52,375 bases of DNA from contig JAURDW010000005.1 of the NCBI GenBank assembly GCA_030827745.1, positions 1 through 52,375 of the forward strand, written 5' to 3'. Shown piece by piece: positions 19,071 through 27,659 of the stretch. This stretch comes from Candidatus Poseidonia sp. Lineage in GTDB: Archaea; Thermoplasmatota; Poseidoniia; Poseidoniales; Poseidoniaceae. Both the position numbers and the translations under genes were made by a program. The first letter of the stretch is position 1. The number at the start of each line of letters is the position of its first letter. The notes under the pieces were generated by a model. That model was not told the origin of the DNA. It saw nothing but the letters and a program-made list of their open reading frames with translations, and made no database searches.

Positions 19071-20090
19071 GTGCCGGTCTTGGTGAACGAGAAGATCGAT
19101 GCGTTGCTCGAAACGACCTCGCGTTCGTTTTACCCCACCCTCAAGTATCTCCCCAAGAAGACCCGCGGGCAAATTGGCCTGCTGTACCTCCTTGCCCGGG
19201 TGGCTGACACCATCGCCGACACAAAGAACGCAGAGACGGCGGTGCTGCTCGACCACTTGCAGAAGTACAATGACGTGGTGCAAGGCCGTGAAAAAGATCT
19301 TCCAGATTTTGCTGAACTTGCTGCCTTGCAAGGCAACGAGCACGAGGCAGCCTTGCTTCGAAGTGTTTCCGACGTCGTTGAAGGCTTACAGGCCTACACG
19401 GAAGCCGACCAAGAGCGGATGCTCGCTTGCCTTGACATCATCGTCGGCGGGCAAATTTTGGATTTGCAACGCTTCGGCCCTGCCAACGAAGGGGGTGCGA
19501 TTTCTGCCCTTGCTTCAGAGGACGAACTTGAGGATTACACCTTTCGTGTTGCTGGCTGCGTGGGGGTCTTTTGGACATCGATGTCCTTGGCCCACTTAAT
19601 GGAATTGCCCCCCGAAAAAGAAGCACTGTTCATGGAGCGGGGCATCCGATTTGGCAAAGCGCTTCAAATGATCAACATCCTTCGTGACATTCCTGAAGAC
19701 CTTCGCTTTGGACGATGCTACATCCCAGAAAGTGCGCTTCATGAACACGGGCTCGTGGCTACGGATTTGCTCGACGAAACGAACCTTGAGGCGTTTCGAC
19801 CGCTATACGACCGCTACCTTGACCTAACAAACGAGCACCTTGAGGCAGCAACCGCTTACATCAACATGATTCCCGAAACCCAATTTCGGCTCAAAGCCTC
19901 GTGCATGCTCCCCGTCTTGGTGGGGCAACGGACAGTCACGTTGCTTCGTGAGGGGAACATCCTCAATTCGGATGAACGCATCAAGGTTACACGCGACGAA
20001 ATGAAAACCTATGCGAGGAAATTACTTCGTGCTCTCCTCATACCGGGCGGCGTTCGCCGTTTGCTCGAAAAGAACAGAGATGTACATTGA
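19071..20090 (+). CDS. Squalene/phytoene synthase family protein (first of a tandem pair)
   Basis: A 339-residue trans-isoprenyl-diphosphate synthase of the head-to-head type, which joins two farnesyl or geranylgeranyl diphosphates. The first aspartate-rich motif reads ARVADTIADT (Asp46 and Asp50); the second reads INILRDIPEDLRFGRCYIP near 213-231. SRSFYPTLKYLP at the start and ALQMINILRD resemble squalene synthases and HpnC-like proteins. The GTG start at 19071 is preceded by a purine-rich GGAGGGGAGG ribosome-binding site (19058-19067). It is followed 117 bases later by a second family member. Likely roles are squalene or carotenoid synthesis; the exact product cannot be told. Confidence 0.85.
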   Translation: MPVLVNEKIDALLETTSRSFYPTLKYLPKKTRGQIGLLYLLARVADTIADTKNAETAVLLDHLQKYNDVVQGREKDLPDFAELAALQGNEHEAALLRSVSDVVEGLQAYTEADQERMLACLDIIVGGQILDLQRFGPANEGGAISALASEDELEDYTFRVAGCVGVFWTSMSLAHLMELPPEKEALFMERGIRFGKALQMINILRDIPEDLRFGRCYIPESALHEHGLVATDLLDETNLEAFRPLYDRYLDLTNEHLEAATAYINMIPETQFRLKASCMLPVLVGQRTVTLLREGNILNSDERIKVTRDEMKTYARKLLRALLIPGGVRRLLEKNRDVH

Positions 20091-20207
20091 ACTATAGAAG
20101 AAATGCCAAAGTGAGCAAGTAGTCACTTTGCCGCCAGAACAAAACATAAGTTCGCTCCTCAAAGAGGAGGTCTCTTAAACAAGCGATGCGAGGGGCCGCT
20201 GTTTAGG
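20091..20207. other. Intergenic region with two short hairpins between the synthase genes
   Basis: Two inverted repeats are visible: AAAGTGA (20108-20114) with TCACTTT (20123-20129) around an 8-base loop, and CTCCTC (20155-20160) with GAGGAG (20164-20169) around AAA. An A/T-rich TCTTAAAC lies about 33 bases before the ATG at 20208 and could be the TATA box of the second synthase gene. The first hairpin could end transcription of the upstream gene. Confidence 0.35.
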
Positions 20208-21506
20208 ATGCTGGAACGCCGCAAGCCCCTCGATTTGTTGTTCCCTCTCAAGGGCAATGCTTCGAGCCGGGACGACGAAGCAGCATCGAAAGCACCAACA
20301 ACGCTTGACCGTGTTCGAGCGGGCGTCACGCTGGCACGTGATGCGGTCAAAGCCGTCAGCGTGACGGCCATGGAAGCCCTTCGTGAAGGTGCATCCATCA
20401 TCGGCATCGTGAGCGATAAAAACGAACTGGTTGATCCCTTCGCCCACCTGGACGCTCCAATTTGGTCGGAAAAACCTCCCGCAGAACTCTACAAACTCGC
20501 CTACAGGTACTGCGAAGAGTTGACCATGCGAGAAGCTGGCAATTTCTATCATTCATTCAAGTACTTGCCCGATGAGCAGCGAATGGCGATGTGCGCCATC
20601 TATGCGTTTTGTCGACGTGCTGACGACATCGCAGACGGCGATTGGTCCGACCGATTCCCAGGCAGTCAAGGGACGGTCGACCCCGAAGCTGTCGCCTATC
20701 GAGCCCAGTTGGAATCCTTGCAAGAGCAAGGCACCATCCTTGATGAAAACGCCTACCTCAACAAAATCACTCAACTCTTCTTTTTCCGCAAAAAACTCTC
20801 GACATGTTACGGTGATGTCCATTCTACAGACCCTGTTTTCTTGGCCCTCAAGGACACCGTACAACGGTACACCATCCCACGGGAGGTGTTTGACGACCTG
20901 ATCACCGGCATGGAGGACGACCTCTACAACAACCGGTACAGAACGTTTGATGAACTCTACGTCTATTGCTACAGGGTCGCCTCGGTCGTTGGCTTGATGT
21001 GCATTGAAGTCTACGGCTACGACAACCCCATGGCCAAGAAATATGCGGAATCGTGGGGCATTTTCATGCAACTCACCAACGTCTTGCGCGACGTTGGCGA
21101 AGACATTCAGCGGGATAGGGTGTACCTCCCGTTGAACGAACTGGAACGCAACGGCATGACCGAAGATGAACTCAACGGAAAGATCGTTTTGAACAAACAT
21201 TGGGAGCCGTATTGCCGACACTACGCAGCACGGGCACGCACCTACCTCGAAGAGGCGCGTGCTCTGCTCCCCCTTCTTCCTCGGCGCACGAGGTACTCAC
21301 CTGCGGCCATGATTGCCTTTTACGATAAGATTTTGAGGCAAATAGAGAAGCAACAAGGCGACGTCTTCACCCAGCGGGTTAAACTTAACAAATTTCAGAA
21401 AATTTCCCTTGCAGCCGCCGTTTACCTTCGCCACCGTTTCCTTCCTGCCTTCCTCGACCCCGTTTGGGGAGGGCTGGCTCGCATTGGTCTGCTTCCATCG
21501 GTTTGA
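20208..21506 (+). CDS. Phytoene/squalene synthase family protein (second of a tandem pair)
   Basis: A 432-residue protein. After a non-homologous, Ala/Arg-rich N-terminal extension of about 85 residues, the synthase domain begins with LYKLAYRYCEELTMREAGNFYHSFKYLP. The two aspartate motifs are FCRRADDIADGDW and TNVLRDVGEDIQRDRVYLP, both intact and closest to phytoene/dehydrosqualene synthases (CrtB/HpnD type). YYRYCY-like DELYVYCYRVASVVGLM is also typical. The N-terminal extension has a possible amphipathic helix (VRAGVTLARDAVKAVSV) that could attach to membrane. Together with the upstream paralogue it may form a two-enzyme route to squalene or a carotenoid; no desaturase is present in the window. 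Confidence 0.87.
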   Translation: MLERRKPLDLLFPLKGNASSRDDEAASKAPTTLDRVRAGVTLARDAVKAVSVTAMEALREGASIIGIVSDKNELVDPFAHLDAPIWSEKPPAELYKLAYRYCEELTMREAGNFYHSFKYLPDEQRMAMCAIYAFCRRADDIADGDWSDRFPGSQGTVDPEAVAYRAQLESLQEQGTILDENAYLNKITQLFFFRKKLSTCYGDVHSTDPVFLALKDTVQRYTIPREVFDDLITGMEDDLYNNRYRTFDELYVYCYRVASVVGLMCIEVYGYDNPMAKKYAESWGIFMQLTNVLRDVGEDIQRDRVYLPLNELERNGMTEDELNGKIVLNKHWEPYCRHYAARARTYLEEARALLPLLPRRTRYSPAAMIAFYDKILRQIEKQQGDVFTQRVKLNKFQKISLAAAVYLRHRFLPAFLDPVWGGLARIGLLPSV

Positions 21507-21508
21507 CC

Positions 21509-21522
21509 GCCTTCCGGAAGGC
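21509..21522. other. Perfect 14-base palindrome between convergent genes
   Basis: The sequence GCCTTCCGGAAGGC is fully self-complementary. It lies just after the stop of the second synthase gene and about 65 bases past the stop of the molybdopterin oxidoreductase on the other strand. It could form a small hairpin that blocks read-through in both directions, but no T-run follows, so this is only a possibility. Confidence 0.3.
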
Positions 21523-21586
21523 CCGTCCTAAACACCACTTGGCGGATGTGATTCCCCGATAAGGAGATGAGTTTGGCGGGCAATCG

Positions 21587-24328
21587 TCAATCCTCTGAAT
21601 CAACGTACCAGTACTTCTTGTTGGGCGAAAGCGGCCGTTTCATCCAAAGAGGCCGTCGTTCACCGCGGGGATGGTGTTCCCGGTCCTTGGCCCACGAATT
21701 CCACTTTTTGTAATATTCAAACGATTTGTTCGTGTCCACCTCAACATCACCGTACTCTTCGCCCTCCTTCGGAAGCGATATCTTGACTTTTTGCAACCAA
21801 CAGTGCGCACCGCTGATCGGGTCGGGTTGCACGGCGTGAGTGATGTTCTGGTGGACGCCTCCATCTCGCCAAAACAAGCGGTTGGTGTCGGGATCTTCCG
21901 ACTCGAAGGGAACGATGCCTTCGACGGTTCGCATTCGCCACTTTCCTTCACCGCGGTCTTCGATCGAGACGGTGTTCGTCATCATCCGGTTGCCTGCATC
22001 TTGTTGGCGACGCCATCTCCCAATGTGATGAGAACAACCGACGATGCCCGGTTTGATGGCCTCGGTCACCCATACCTTGTCAATGAACCACCCTATCTCG
22101 GTCTCTATTTTCAACAATCCACCCTCCGTGACACCCAATTTTTCTGCATCGCTTGGATGGATCCAAATCGGATTTCGGTGCGCAATTTCCACCAGCCATT
22201 TCGCGTTGGCGGAACGGGAGTGGATGTGCATGGGCAGTCTGAAATTGGGCAGGAGACAGAACTCGTCCTCGCCTTGAAGGTTGTCCGGGTGAACATGCGA
22301 TTTTATTTTGTAATGGGGAATGGCGTGTTCGGGATATCCAAATTCGATCATGGTCGGAGAATAGAATTCTTGCTTCCCTGAGGGCGTCGGCCATCCTTCT
22401 TGTTCGTATTTTTTGTAGGTGCTCTCCTCAATCTGGTAAGCGCCGTGGCGTCGCATGTATTCCAATTCGCTCAAACCTTCTTCATTGGCCGTGTCTTTCA
22501 ATCCTGGAACCCGCTCAAAGATGTACTGATAGTAATCGTCAATGGACATTTTTTCCTCTGGTTTGTACGGCGACATGAAGTATTTCTTGATGCCCATGGA
22601 CCCGTCGGGGTCAATGCGATGGCTCAATTCATTCCAGAATTCGTCCTCCTCCCACACCTCGCCGGGATTGACCTCGTAGGTAAATTCAACCTCGTTGCCT
22701 TGACGGCGTTCGTACTCGCGCAGGACGGGTTGCCGGAAGGCCACCCATTTCCCGGACGATGTCGCGTAGGAATTGATGTCGTGGCGTTCGCTTGCGTGCC
22801 CCATTGGGAGAACGTAATCAGCAAAGAAAGCCGTTTCGTTCCATGTCGGGGTCATGGCGATGTGGCAGCCAACGGCCGCCTCATTTTGGAGCATCTCGAT
22901 CCATGAGAAACCGTCAGGGTAGGTCCAAACAGGGTTGAAAACACGCGTGAAGTAGACATCCATGGTGCCCCGCCCTTCCTTGACAAGGTGGGGTAAAATA
23001 TGGCTCATCTCAAAATGGGCAAGGGTGTACTCCGGAGGGAAATGCAACTCGTTCCAGCCTTCAGGAGCCGGTGGTTCGTTGGGGAGGTCCGGCTTGAACT
23101 TGGACCATGAATTCGGTGCCGTACCCCCCTTGGTCCCGACAGAACCGGTGAGCACATTCAGGAAGTGAAGGGTTCGGCTCACCTGCCAGCCACCGAGGTT
23201 TCCGATGGAGGCGGCCCGCCAAACGTGGCTTGACAATTCCGTTCCCGCATTGGCGACGATGTTCCCTGTTTCAATGACCTGTTCGACGGGAATGCGGCAT
23301 TCTTTTGCTGCAAACTCCGGCGTATACATGGCATATTCGTCTTTCAAGATGCGGATGAACATCTCAAATGTCCGCTCGACCTCGGGGTGAACGGCCTCAA
23401 GGTATTGCTCCCAATTCACTTGGGATTCCATGAATGGACGGTCGTAGAGATCTTGGTCAAGAATCATTTTGGCCCAAGCCAAGAACAAGGCTGGCTCGCT
23501 TCCTGGCCATGTCGGCAACCAGTGGTCTGCCATGGATGCGGTGTTGGACAACCTCGGGTCGACGACGAGAAGTTTGGCTCCGGCCATCATGCCTTCGAGG
23601 ATGCGTTGTGCATGCGGGTTGAAGTAGTGACCCGTTTCAAGATGGGACGAGCAAAGGAGAATCACCTTGGCATTGGTGTGGTCGGGGCTCGGCCGGTCGT
23701 GGTGATGCCAGAGGGCGTACCCTGTACGGGCACCGGCACTGCAGATGTTGGTGTGCGAGTTGTGGCCGTCAACGCCCCATGCCTTCAGCACACGGTTCGT
23801 GTAGCCCTCATGGCCTGGACGTCCGACGTGGTAAACCACTCGGTCGCGAGCACCGGTGTTCAGAGATGCACGGATTTTTCCGGCAATGTCGTCAAGGACT
23901 TCGTCCCATGTCACCTGCTCCCATTGCCCCTCACCACGCTTTCCGACCCGCTTGAGCGGGTGAAGAATGCGTTCAGTGTCGTTGATCTGGTTGATGGTCG
24001 CAGGTCCTTTTGCACAGTTTCGGCCTCTGCTTCCCGGGTGATGTGGGTTCCCCTCGAACCGGGCGACGTTGCCGGTGTCCTTGTCGACATAGGCGAGAAG
24101 ACCGCAAGCGGATTCGCAATTAAAACAGGTCGTTGGGACCAGAGAAAAGTTTCGCTTGACCTGTTTTGGCCAAGCTTGCGCATCAAGTTCGGTATGGTTG
24201 TCCCACTCCTCAATGCTGGGGTACTTTCGCAACGGCGAGGAGGCACCATCATGCCGCTCCTTGTCGATGTTGGGAATGAGGCGGAGTTTCTGGGCGATGT
24301 TTTCAATAAAGGTTCGTGCCATAATCAT
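21587..24328 (-). CDS. Molybdopterin oxidoreductase catalytic subunit, PsrA/PhsA/SoeA-like, no Tat signal
   Basis: A 913-residue member of the DMSO reductase (CISM) superfamily. The N-terminal 4Fe-4S motif is complete: Cys68, Cys71, Cys75 and Cys105 (CFNCESACG...NCAKG). The likely molybdenum ligand is Cys196 (SHTNICSAGAR), as in sulfur-compound and nitrate-type enzymes. Further on come LLVVDPR, HVWRAASIGN, LTGSVGTKGG, MGHASERHD and the C-terminal molydopterin-binding segment SHHIGRWRR. No twin-arginine signal is seen (start MIMARTFIENIAQKL), so it should work in the cytoplasm, like sulfite dehydrogenase SoeA and unlike exported PsrA/PhsA. It is encoded directly after the 4Fe-4S/NrfD fusion, its presumed electron partner. 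The substrate (sulfite, polysulfide or thiosulfate) is inferred only from the neighbours. Confidence 0.88.
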   Translation of the reverse strand: MIMARTFIENIAQKLRLIPNIDKERHDGASSPLRKYPSIEEWDNHTELDAQAWPKQVKRNFSLVPTTCFNCESACGLLAYVDKDTGNVARFEGNPHHPGSRGRNCAKGPATINQINDTERILHPLKRVGKRGEGQWEQVTWDEVLDDIAGKIRASLNTGARDRVVYHVGRPGHEGYTNRVLKAWGVDGHNSHTNICSAGARTGYALWHHHDRPSPDHTNAKVILLCSSHLETGHYFNPHAQRILEGMMAGAKLLVVDPRLSNTASMADHWLPTWPGSEPALFLAWAKMILDQDLYDRPFMESQVNWEQYLEAVHPEVERTFEMFIRILKDEYAMYTPEFAAKECRIPVEQVIETGNIVANAGTELSSHVWRAASIGNLGGWQVSRTLHFLNVLTGSVGTKGGTAPNSWSKFKPDLPNEPPAPEGWNELHFPPEYTLAHFEMSHILPHLVKEGRGTMDVYFTRVFNPVWTYPDGFSWIEMLQNEAAVGCHIAMTPTWNETAFFADYVLPMGHASERHDINSYATSSGKWVAFRQPVLREYERRQGNEVEFTYEVNPGEVWEEDEFWNELSHRIDPDGSMGIKKYFMSPYKPEEKMSIDDYYQYIFERVPGLKDTANEEGLSELEYMRRHGAYQIEESTYKKYEQEGWPTPSGKQEFYSPTMIEFGYPEHAIPHYKIKSHVHPDNLQGEDEFCLLPNFRLPMHIHSRSANAKWLVEIAHRNPIWIHPSDAEKLGVTEGGLLKIETEIGWFIDKVWVTEAIKPGIVGCSHHIGRWRRQQDAGNRMMTNTVSIEDRGEGKWRMRTVEGIVPFESEDPDTNRLFWRDGGVHQNITHAVQPDPISGAHCWLQKVKISLPKEGEEYGDVEVDTNKSFEYYKKWNSWAKDREHHPRGERRPLWMKRPLSPNKKYWYVDSED

Positions 24329-24331
24329 CCC

Positions 24332-25759
24332 TCACAAAAGCGGCTCAAGTTGCGGTTTCTCGATGACGTGGTGACCGTGGCGCAAAATCACCAGCAGGGC
24401 CACAGCCCCGACGAGAATGGGAGCCACGCCGCCGCTTACGAGCAGGCCGTGAAGCACCGCAAGGGTGGCCCCCCCGATGGCAGCGGTCTCAACCAAAAAC
24501 TTCGCAGGAAGCCAACCGTCCCTTGACCACGAGCGCCCTTTCGCTTGTTGGAGAAGCCATGCGGTGTAGACACCGGTCAGGGCGGCGATGGGGATGCCTG
24601 CGTAGGCCATGTATTCGAGGTAGAGGAGGTAATCCGTTGGTTTGAAGAGGACCAAGACCGCACTGAGAAAGAGAATGCCTCCGTAGGCTGCGAGGATGTA
24701 GGCACCCTTCACAAGCCATGAATTCCAATTTGGACGAAGCATCACGTAGAGGAACCGTTCGGGGCGGTCCAAGTCCATGATGAGCAGCACACCGGTGATG
24801 GCGAGAAAGCCCAAGCCGACACCGGTCACGGGCAGCCAGAGGTCCGTCATGTCGAGTTGACCGCTAAGCCACAGCATCATGGCGACCATATAGGTGCCGG
24901 CTGCGATGCCCTTTGTCCATATGTAAGCACTTACTTCCCAACCCCACAGAATGCCCTTCGAAGGTGCATCGTACGCCCGCTTGGCCTCGGATGAGGTGTC
25001 GGCAAGTTTGGCTGCAACGTCGCGGATGATGGCTTGGTCCCGAGGATTCGCTTCCTTGGCTTTGAGGTCGAGTGCAAGTTGGACAATCATGGAATGTTCG
25101 TCAGCTGCGCCGAGGCGTTCTTGGGCGTACTTGGCGTAATGCCCGACGCCCGCCGCCTGTTCGCTCCACATGCCGGCTGCAGGTTTGTCGGTGGCCAAGG
25201 GGTTAAGCATCTCGTCGGAAGTGTCGAGGTAATACACGTTCGGTACGGTTCCAGATTCGGGTTTGCGAACTTTGGTGTCGTGTTCGGCAATCAATTGCGA
25301 CAGGCTGGAGTTGGGGTCGTCCAGATCACCGCTCACGATGGCTTCAACGGGGCATACAATGACGCAGGCTGGCTCGTAAGAATTCTCAATTCGGTGGGCG
25401 CAGTAATTGCATTTTGCAGCCGTACCTGTGTTGGGGTTGATGTAGAGGGCGTCGTAAGGGCAAGCCTGCATGCATGATTTGCATCCAATGCAGCGGTCGT
25501 CGTCGAAATCCACAATGCCGTCGGAGCGGGTGAAAAGAGCGGTTGTTGGGCAAATGGTGGTGCAGGGAGCGTCTTCGCAGTGGTTGCATCGGTGAACACT
25601 GAACTCTCGGTTTGAATCCGGGTAGGTTCCCGTTTCGATGTATTTGACGTGCGTACGGTTCACACCGACCGGAACGTCGTGCTCTGACTTGCACGCCACC
25701 GTGCAGGCATGACACCCAATGCACTTTCTGTTGTCAATTGCAAATCCAAAATTTACCAT
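24332..25759 (-). CDS. Fused 4Fe-4S ferredoxin-type and NrfD-like membrane subunit
   Basis: A 475-residue fusion of the electron-transfer (PsrB/SoeB) and membrane (PsrC/SoeC, NrfD) subunits that are usually separate proteins. The first 185 residues hold four Cys clusters for up to four 4Fe-4S centres: KCIGCHACTVACK, CNHCEDAPCTTICP, RCIGCKSCMQACP and CNYC...ACVIVCP. A polar linker of about 80 residues leads to roughly six transmembrane helices from about residue 268 (GILWGWEVSAYIWTKG onward), ending HGHHVIEKPQLEPLL. It should carry electrons between the molybdoenzyme and membrane quinone. Gene order (upstream of the catalytic gene by three bases) supports a complex. No Tat signal is present, placing the Fe-S part in the cytoplasm. 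Confidence 0.88.
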   Translation of the reverse strand: MVNFGFAIDNRKCIGCHACTVACKSEHDVPVGVNRTHVKYIETGTYPDSNREFSVHRCNHCEDAPCTTICPTTALFTRSDGIVDFDDDRCIGCKSCMQACPYDALYINPNTGTAAKCNYCAHRIENSYEPACVIVCPVEAIVSGDLDDPNSSLSQLIAEHDTKVRKPESGTVPNVYYLDTSDEMLNPLATDKPAAGMWSEQAAGVGHYAKYAQERLGAADEHSMIVQLALDLKAKEANPRDQAIIRDVAAKLADTSSEAKRAYDAPSKGILWGWEVSAYIWTKGIAAGTYMVAMMLWLSGQLDMTDLWLPVTGVGLGFLAITGVLLIMDLDRPERFLYVMLRPNWNSWLVKGAYILAAYGGILFLSAVLVLFKPTDYLLYLEYMAYAGIPIAALTGVYTAWLLQQAKGRSWSRDGWLPAKFLVETAAIGGATLAVLHGLLVSGGVAPILVGAVALLVILRHGHHVIEKPQLEPLL

Positions 25760-25771
25760 ATGTTCACGTCC

Positions 25772-26914
25772 TTATCCTTGAGAAGCTGCGCATTGGTTTT
25801 TGCCGAGGTCCAATTCCTCTGCTGTAGCAGCATCCACCTCATCAAGATGAGCGTTCACCTTGCGAATTCGATCGTATGTTTCCGGCTGAGGCCGCATGTG
25901 TTCCTCAACCCATGAGACAAAGGCTTGCTCTGATTCCAAGCCGTAGATGCTCTCGTTGAGAGCTTTGACGGTGCCGAAATCGTTCATGATGAGGTACGCA
26001 TCATCGGCCTCACGAGCCCAATCCGTGTAATGGCCGGGCAGGACCGCAAGGGATTCAGGGAGAACACAAATGCGCTGTTTGAGAGTGATGTAGAGTTGCT
26101 TGGCCCATTCCACGACCTTTTTTCCGAGGTCAGGCCGACCAACAGAGACGATGAAGACCGTATCGCCAGAGATCATGTAACGGTCGTCCAAGACATAGGT
26201 CGTCGAACCCGGTGTGTGGCCGGGAGAATGGGTGCAGAGAACCGAGGGCCCTGCTGCGCCAGAGAAACCGATTCGCTCACCGTCCACCACGGGCCTGTAG
26301 GTGATGTTTGATGTGGCGAAGTCGCCATCGTGAGCGAGGTAGTCAACGCCGCACGCTTCGGCGAGGGATGGGCCGCCCGAGATGTAATCCGCTTGGAGGT
26401 GGGTTTCAAACACCGACACGATGCGCCATTGACGGTCTTCAGCGAAACGCTGGTAAAACGAAACATCTTTGCTGACGTCAAAGAACATGACTTCGCCGTT
26501 GTATGCGAAGCCGTAAGAGCAGGAGGCTTTTCCAGGCCGATTGAACTGCCACACTTCGTAATGCTCAGGCGAGGGAATTTGTTTCGCCACCAAGAGGTTC
26601 CCCCAAGAGACGATGCCGTTGGCTAACCATTGGACATCCGCGAAGCCAAACTCTTCAAGCATGTCGGAAATGAATTGTGCCGAACCTTCTTTCGCACAAA
26701 TGACCCGTATGGACCGAGAATCGTCCAACTTTTCCGTGGATTCTTCGGGCATTTCCAGAAAATCGAAATACGGAATGTTCAGCATCTCAATGTTGTTTGG
26801 CCCCTCAACGTGGAAACGAGCGAAATCATCCTCGTTTCGGACGTCCAAGTAGAGGTGTCCAATGCCCTCTTCAATCCACCCGTACATGTCGGCGGCAGTG
26901 AAGCTCTTCGACAC
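25772..26914 (-). CDS. Rhodanese-metallo-beta-lactamase fusion, persulfide dioxygenase-like
   Basis: A 380-residue protein. Residues 1-115 form a rhodanese domain (LYLDVRNEDDFARFHVEGP) with Cys73 in the active loop CAKEGSA. Residues about 120-300 are a metallo-beta-lactamase fold related to ETHE1/CstB: THLQADYISGG, THSPGHTPGS, YMISGDTVFIVSVGRPDLG, VLPGHYTDW. The usual HxHxDH motif is changed to H172-x-Q174-x-D176-Y177, yet the three residues matching the mononuclear iron ligands of human ETHE1 (His79, His135, Asp154) are kept as His172, His233 and Asp251. The domain order is the reverse of CstB. The expected role is oxidation of persulfide to sulfite, with the rhodanese moving sulfane sulfur. 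The last 80 residues are helical. Confidence 0.85.
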   Translation of the reverse strand: MSKSFTAADMYGWIEEGIGHLYLDVRNEDDFARFHVEGPNNIEMLNIPYFDFLEMPEESTEKLDDSRSIRVICAKEGSAQFISDMLEEFGFADVQWLANGIVSWGNLLVAKQIPSPEHYEVWQFNRPGKASCSYGFAYNGEVMFFDVSKDVSFYQRFAEDRQWRIVSVFETHLQADYISGGPSLAEACGVDYLAHDGDFATSNITYRPVVDGERIGFSGAAGPSVLCTHSPGHTPGSTTYVLDDRYMISGDTVFIVSVGRPDLGKKVVEWAKQLYITLKQRICVLPESLAVLPGHYTDWAREADDAYLIMNDFGTVKALNESIYGLESEQAFVSWVEEHMRPQPETYDRIRKVNAHLDEVDAATAEELDLGKNQCAASQG

Positions 26915-26923
26915 ACGTCCACC

Positions 26924-27427
26924 TCACATCATGAGTTGGATGTCGGCTTCGGCGGCGAAGTCAAGGAAGGCCGCAGCGCCGGCAAAATTCACGCCCTCGA
27001 TGAAGTCCTTTTCCTCAAAGCCAAACACATCCATGGTCATCTGGCAGGCGATGAGGTCAACACCCAACGCCAAGCACATCTCACGAAGTTCCGTGACCGT
27101 GGCAACGCCTTTGTTCTTGAATTGCTTTTTCATGAGCGAAGTCGCCATGGAGTCAAAACCAGGAATGAATCCACTCACAGCGTGCGGAATGGGCCAATCA
27201 ATGGCTTGGAAGGCCTTCGGACCAAAGGGCATCTTCATCGGCATGGCGGGGTTGGCAGCTGGGGTAACTTTCGCTGAAATCTTGTGTTTCAAGAGCGGAA
27301 GGCCGTAAAAAGTGAAGAAGATTTTGACCTCCATGTCCATGGCTGCCGCCGTCGAGGCGAGGATGAAGGGAGGGTAAGCCCAGTCAAGACTGCCTTGAGC
27401 AGCGATGATCGCCATCTTTTTGCCCAT
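26924..27427 (-). CDS. DsrE/DsrF-like sulfur-relay family protein
   Basis: A 167-residue protein of the DsrE2/DsrE3-like family, cytosolic or membrane-associated sulfur-transfer proteins. The start MGKKMAIIAAQGSLDWAYPPFILASTAAAMDMEV and the segment FFTFYGLPLL are characteristic, and a conserved Cys sits in LIACQMTMDVFG, the position used to hold persulfide in relatives. ATG 27427 falls one base past the tusA stop; the longer open frame (to 27484) overlaps tusA and is discarded. Together with TusA and the rhodanese it makes a persulfide relay. The partner is inferred from gene order. Confidence 0.87.
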   Translation of the reverse strand: MGKKMAIIAAQGSLDWAYPPFILASTAAAMDMEVKIFFTFYGLPLLKHKISAKVTPAANPAMPMKMPFGPKAFQAIDWPIPHAVSGFIPGFDSMATSLMKKQFKNKGVATVTELREMCLALGVDLIACQMTMDVFGFEEKDFIEGVNFAGAAAFLDFAAEADIQLMM

Positions 27428-27428
27428 T

Positions 27429-27659
27429 TCAATCCCCTCGCTTAACGAGGAAGTAGTACTTCCCGTTCTCTTCAGCTTCCTCAATCATCTCGTGACCGAC
27501 GCGATTGGCCCATGCGGGAATGTCCTTGCATGAACCTGGGTCGGTCGTAATGATCTTCAGCACCTCGCCAGGGCTCATCGTGTCAATCTTCATTTTGGAC
27601 TTTACCACCGGCAAAGGGCAACTCATTCCACTGCAGTCAATTTCGTCGTTATGGCTCAT
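27429..27659 (-). CDS. tusA: TusA-family sulfur carrier protein
   Basis: A 76-residue carrier that holds sulfur as a persulfide on the Cys of its CPxP motif: DCSGMSCPLPVVKSKMKI, with Cys14 as the reactive residue and an extra Cys9. GEVLKIITTDPGS and the ENGKYYFLVKR strand complete the family pattern. It is sandwiched between the ArsR regulator (4-base ATGA overlap) and the DsrE-like gene, so it belongs to the sulfur operon and not to a tRNA-thiolation context. Confidence 0.92.
   Translation of the reverse strand: MSHNDEIDCSGMSCPLPVVKSKMKIDTMSPGEVLKIITTDPGSCKDIPAWANRVGHEMIEEAEENGKYYFLVKRGD

Noticed and set aside
21587-24328. Arsenate reductase or formate dehydrogenase identity for the Mo enzyme
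   Set aside because: All neighbouring genes are sulfur-related and no arsenic or formate genes are adjacent. The Mo-ligand region (NICSAGAR) does not single out these enzymes, though phylogeny would be decisive.
23387-24526. Long plus-strand open frame (379 codons)
   Set aside because: It lies antisense to the molybdopterin oxidoreductase, has no recognisable motif, and reads as a low-quality shadow with scattered Cys/His/Gly.
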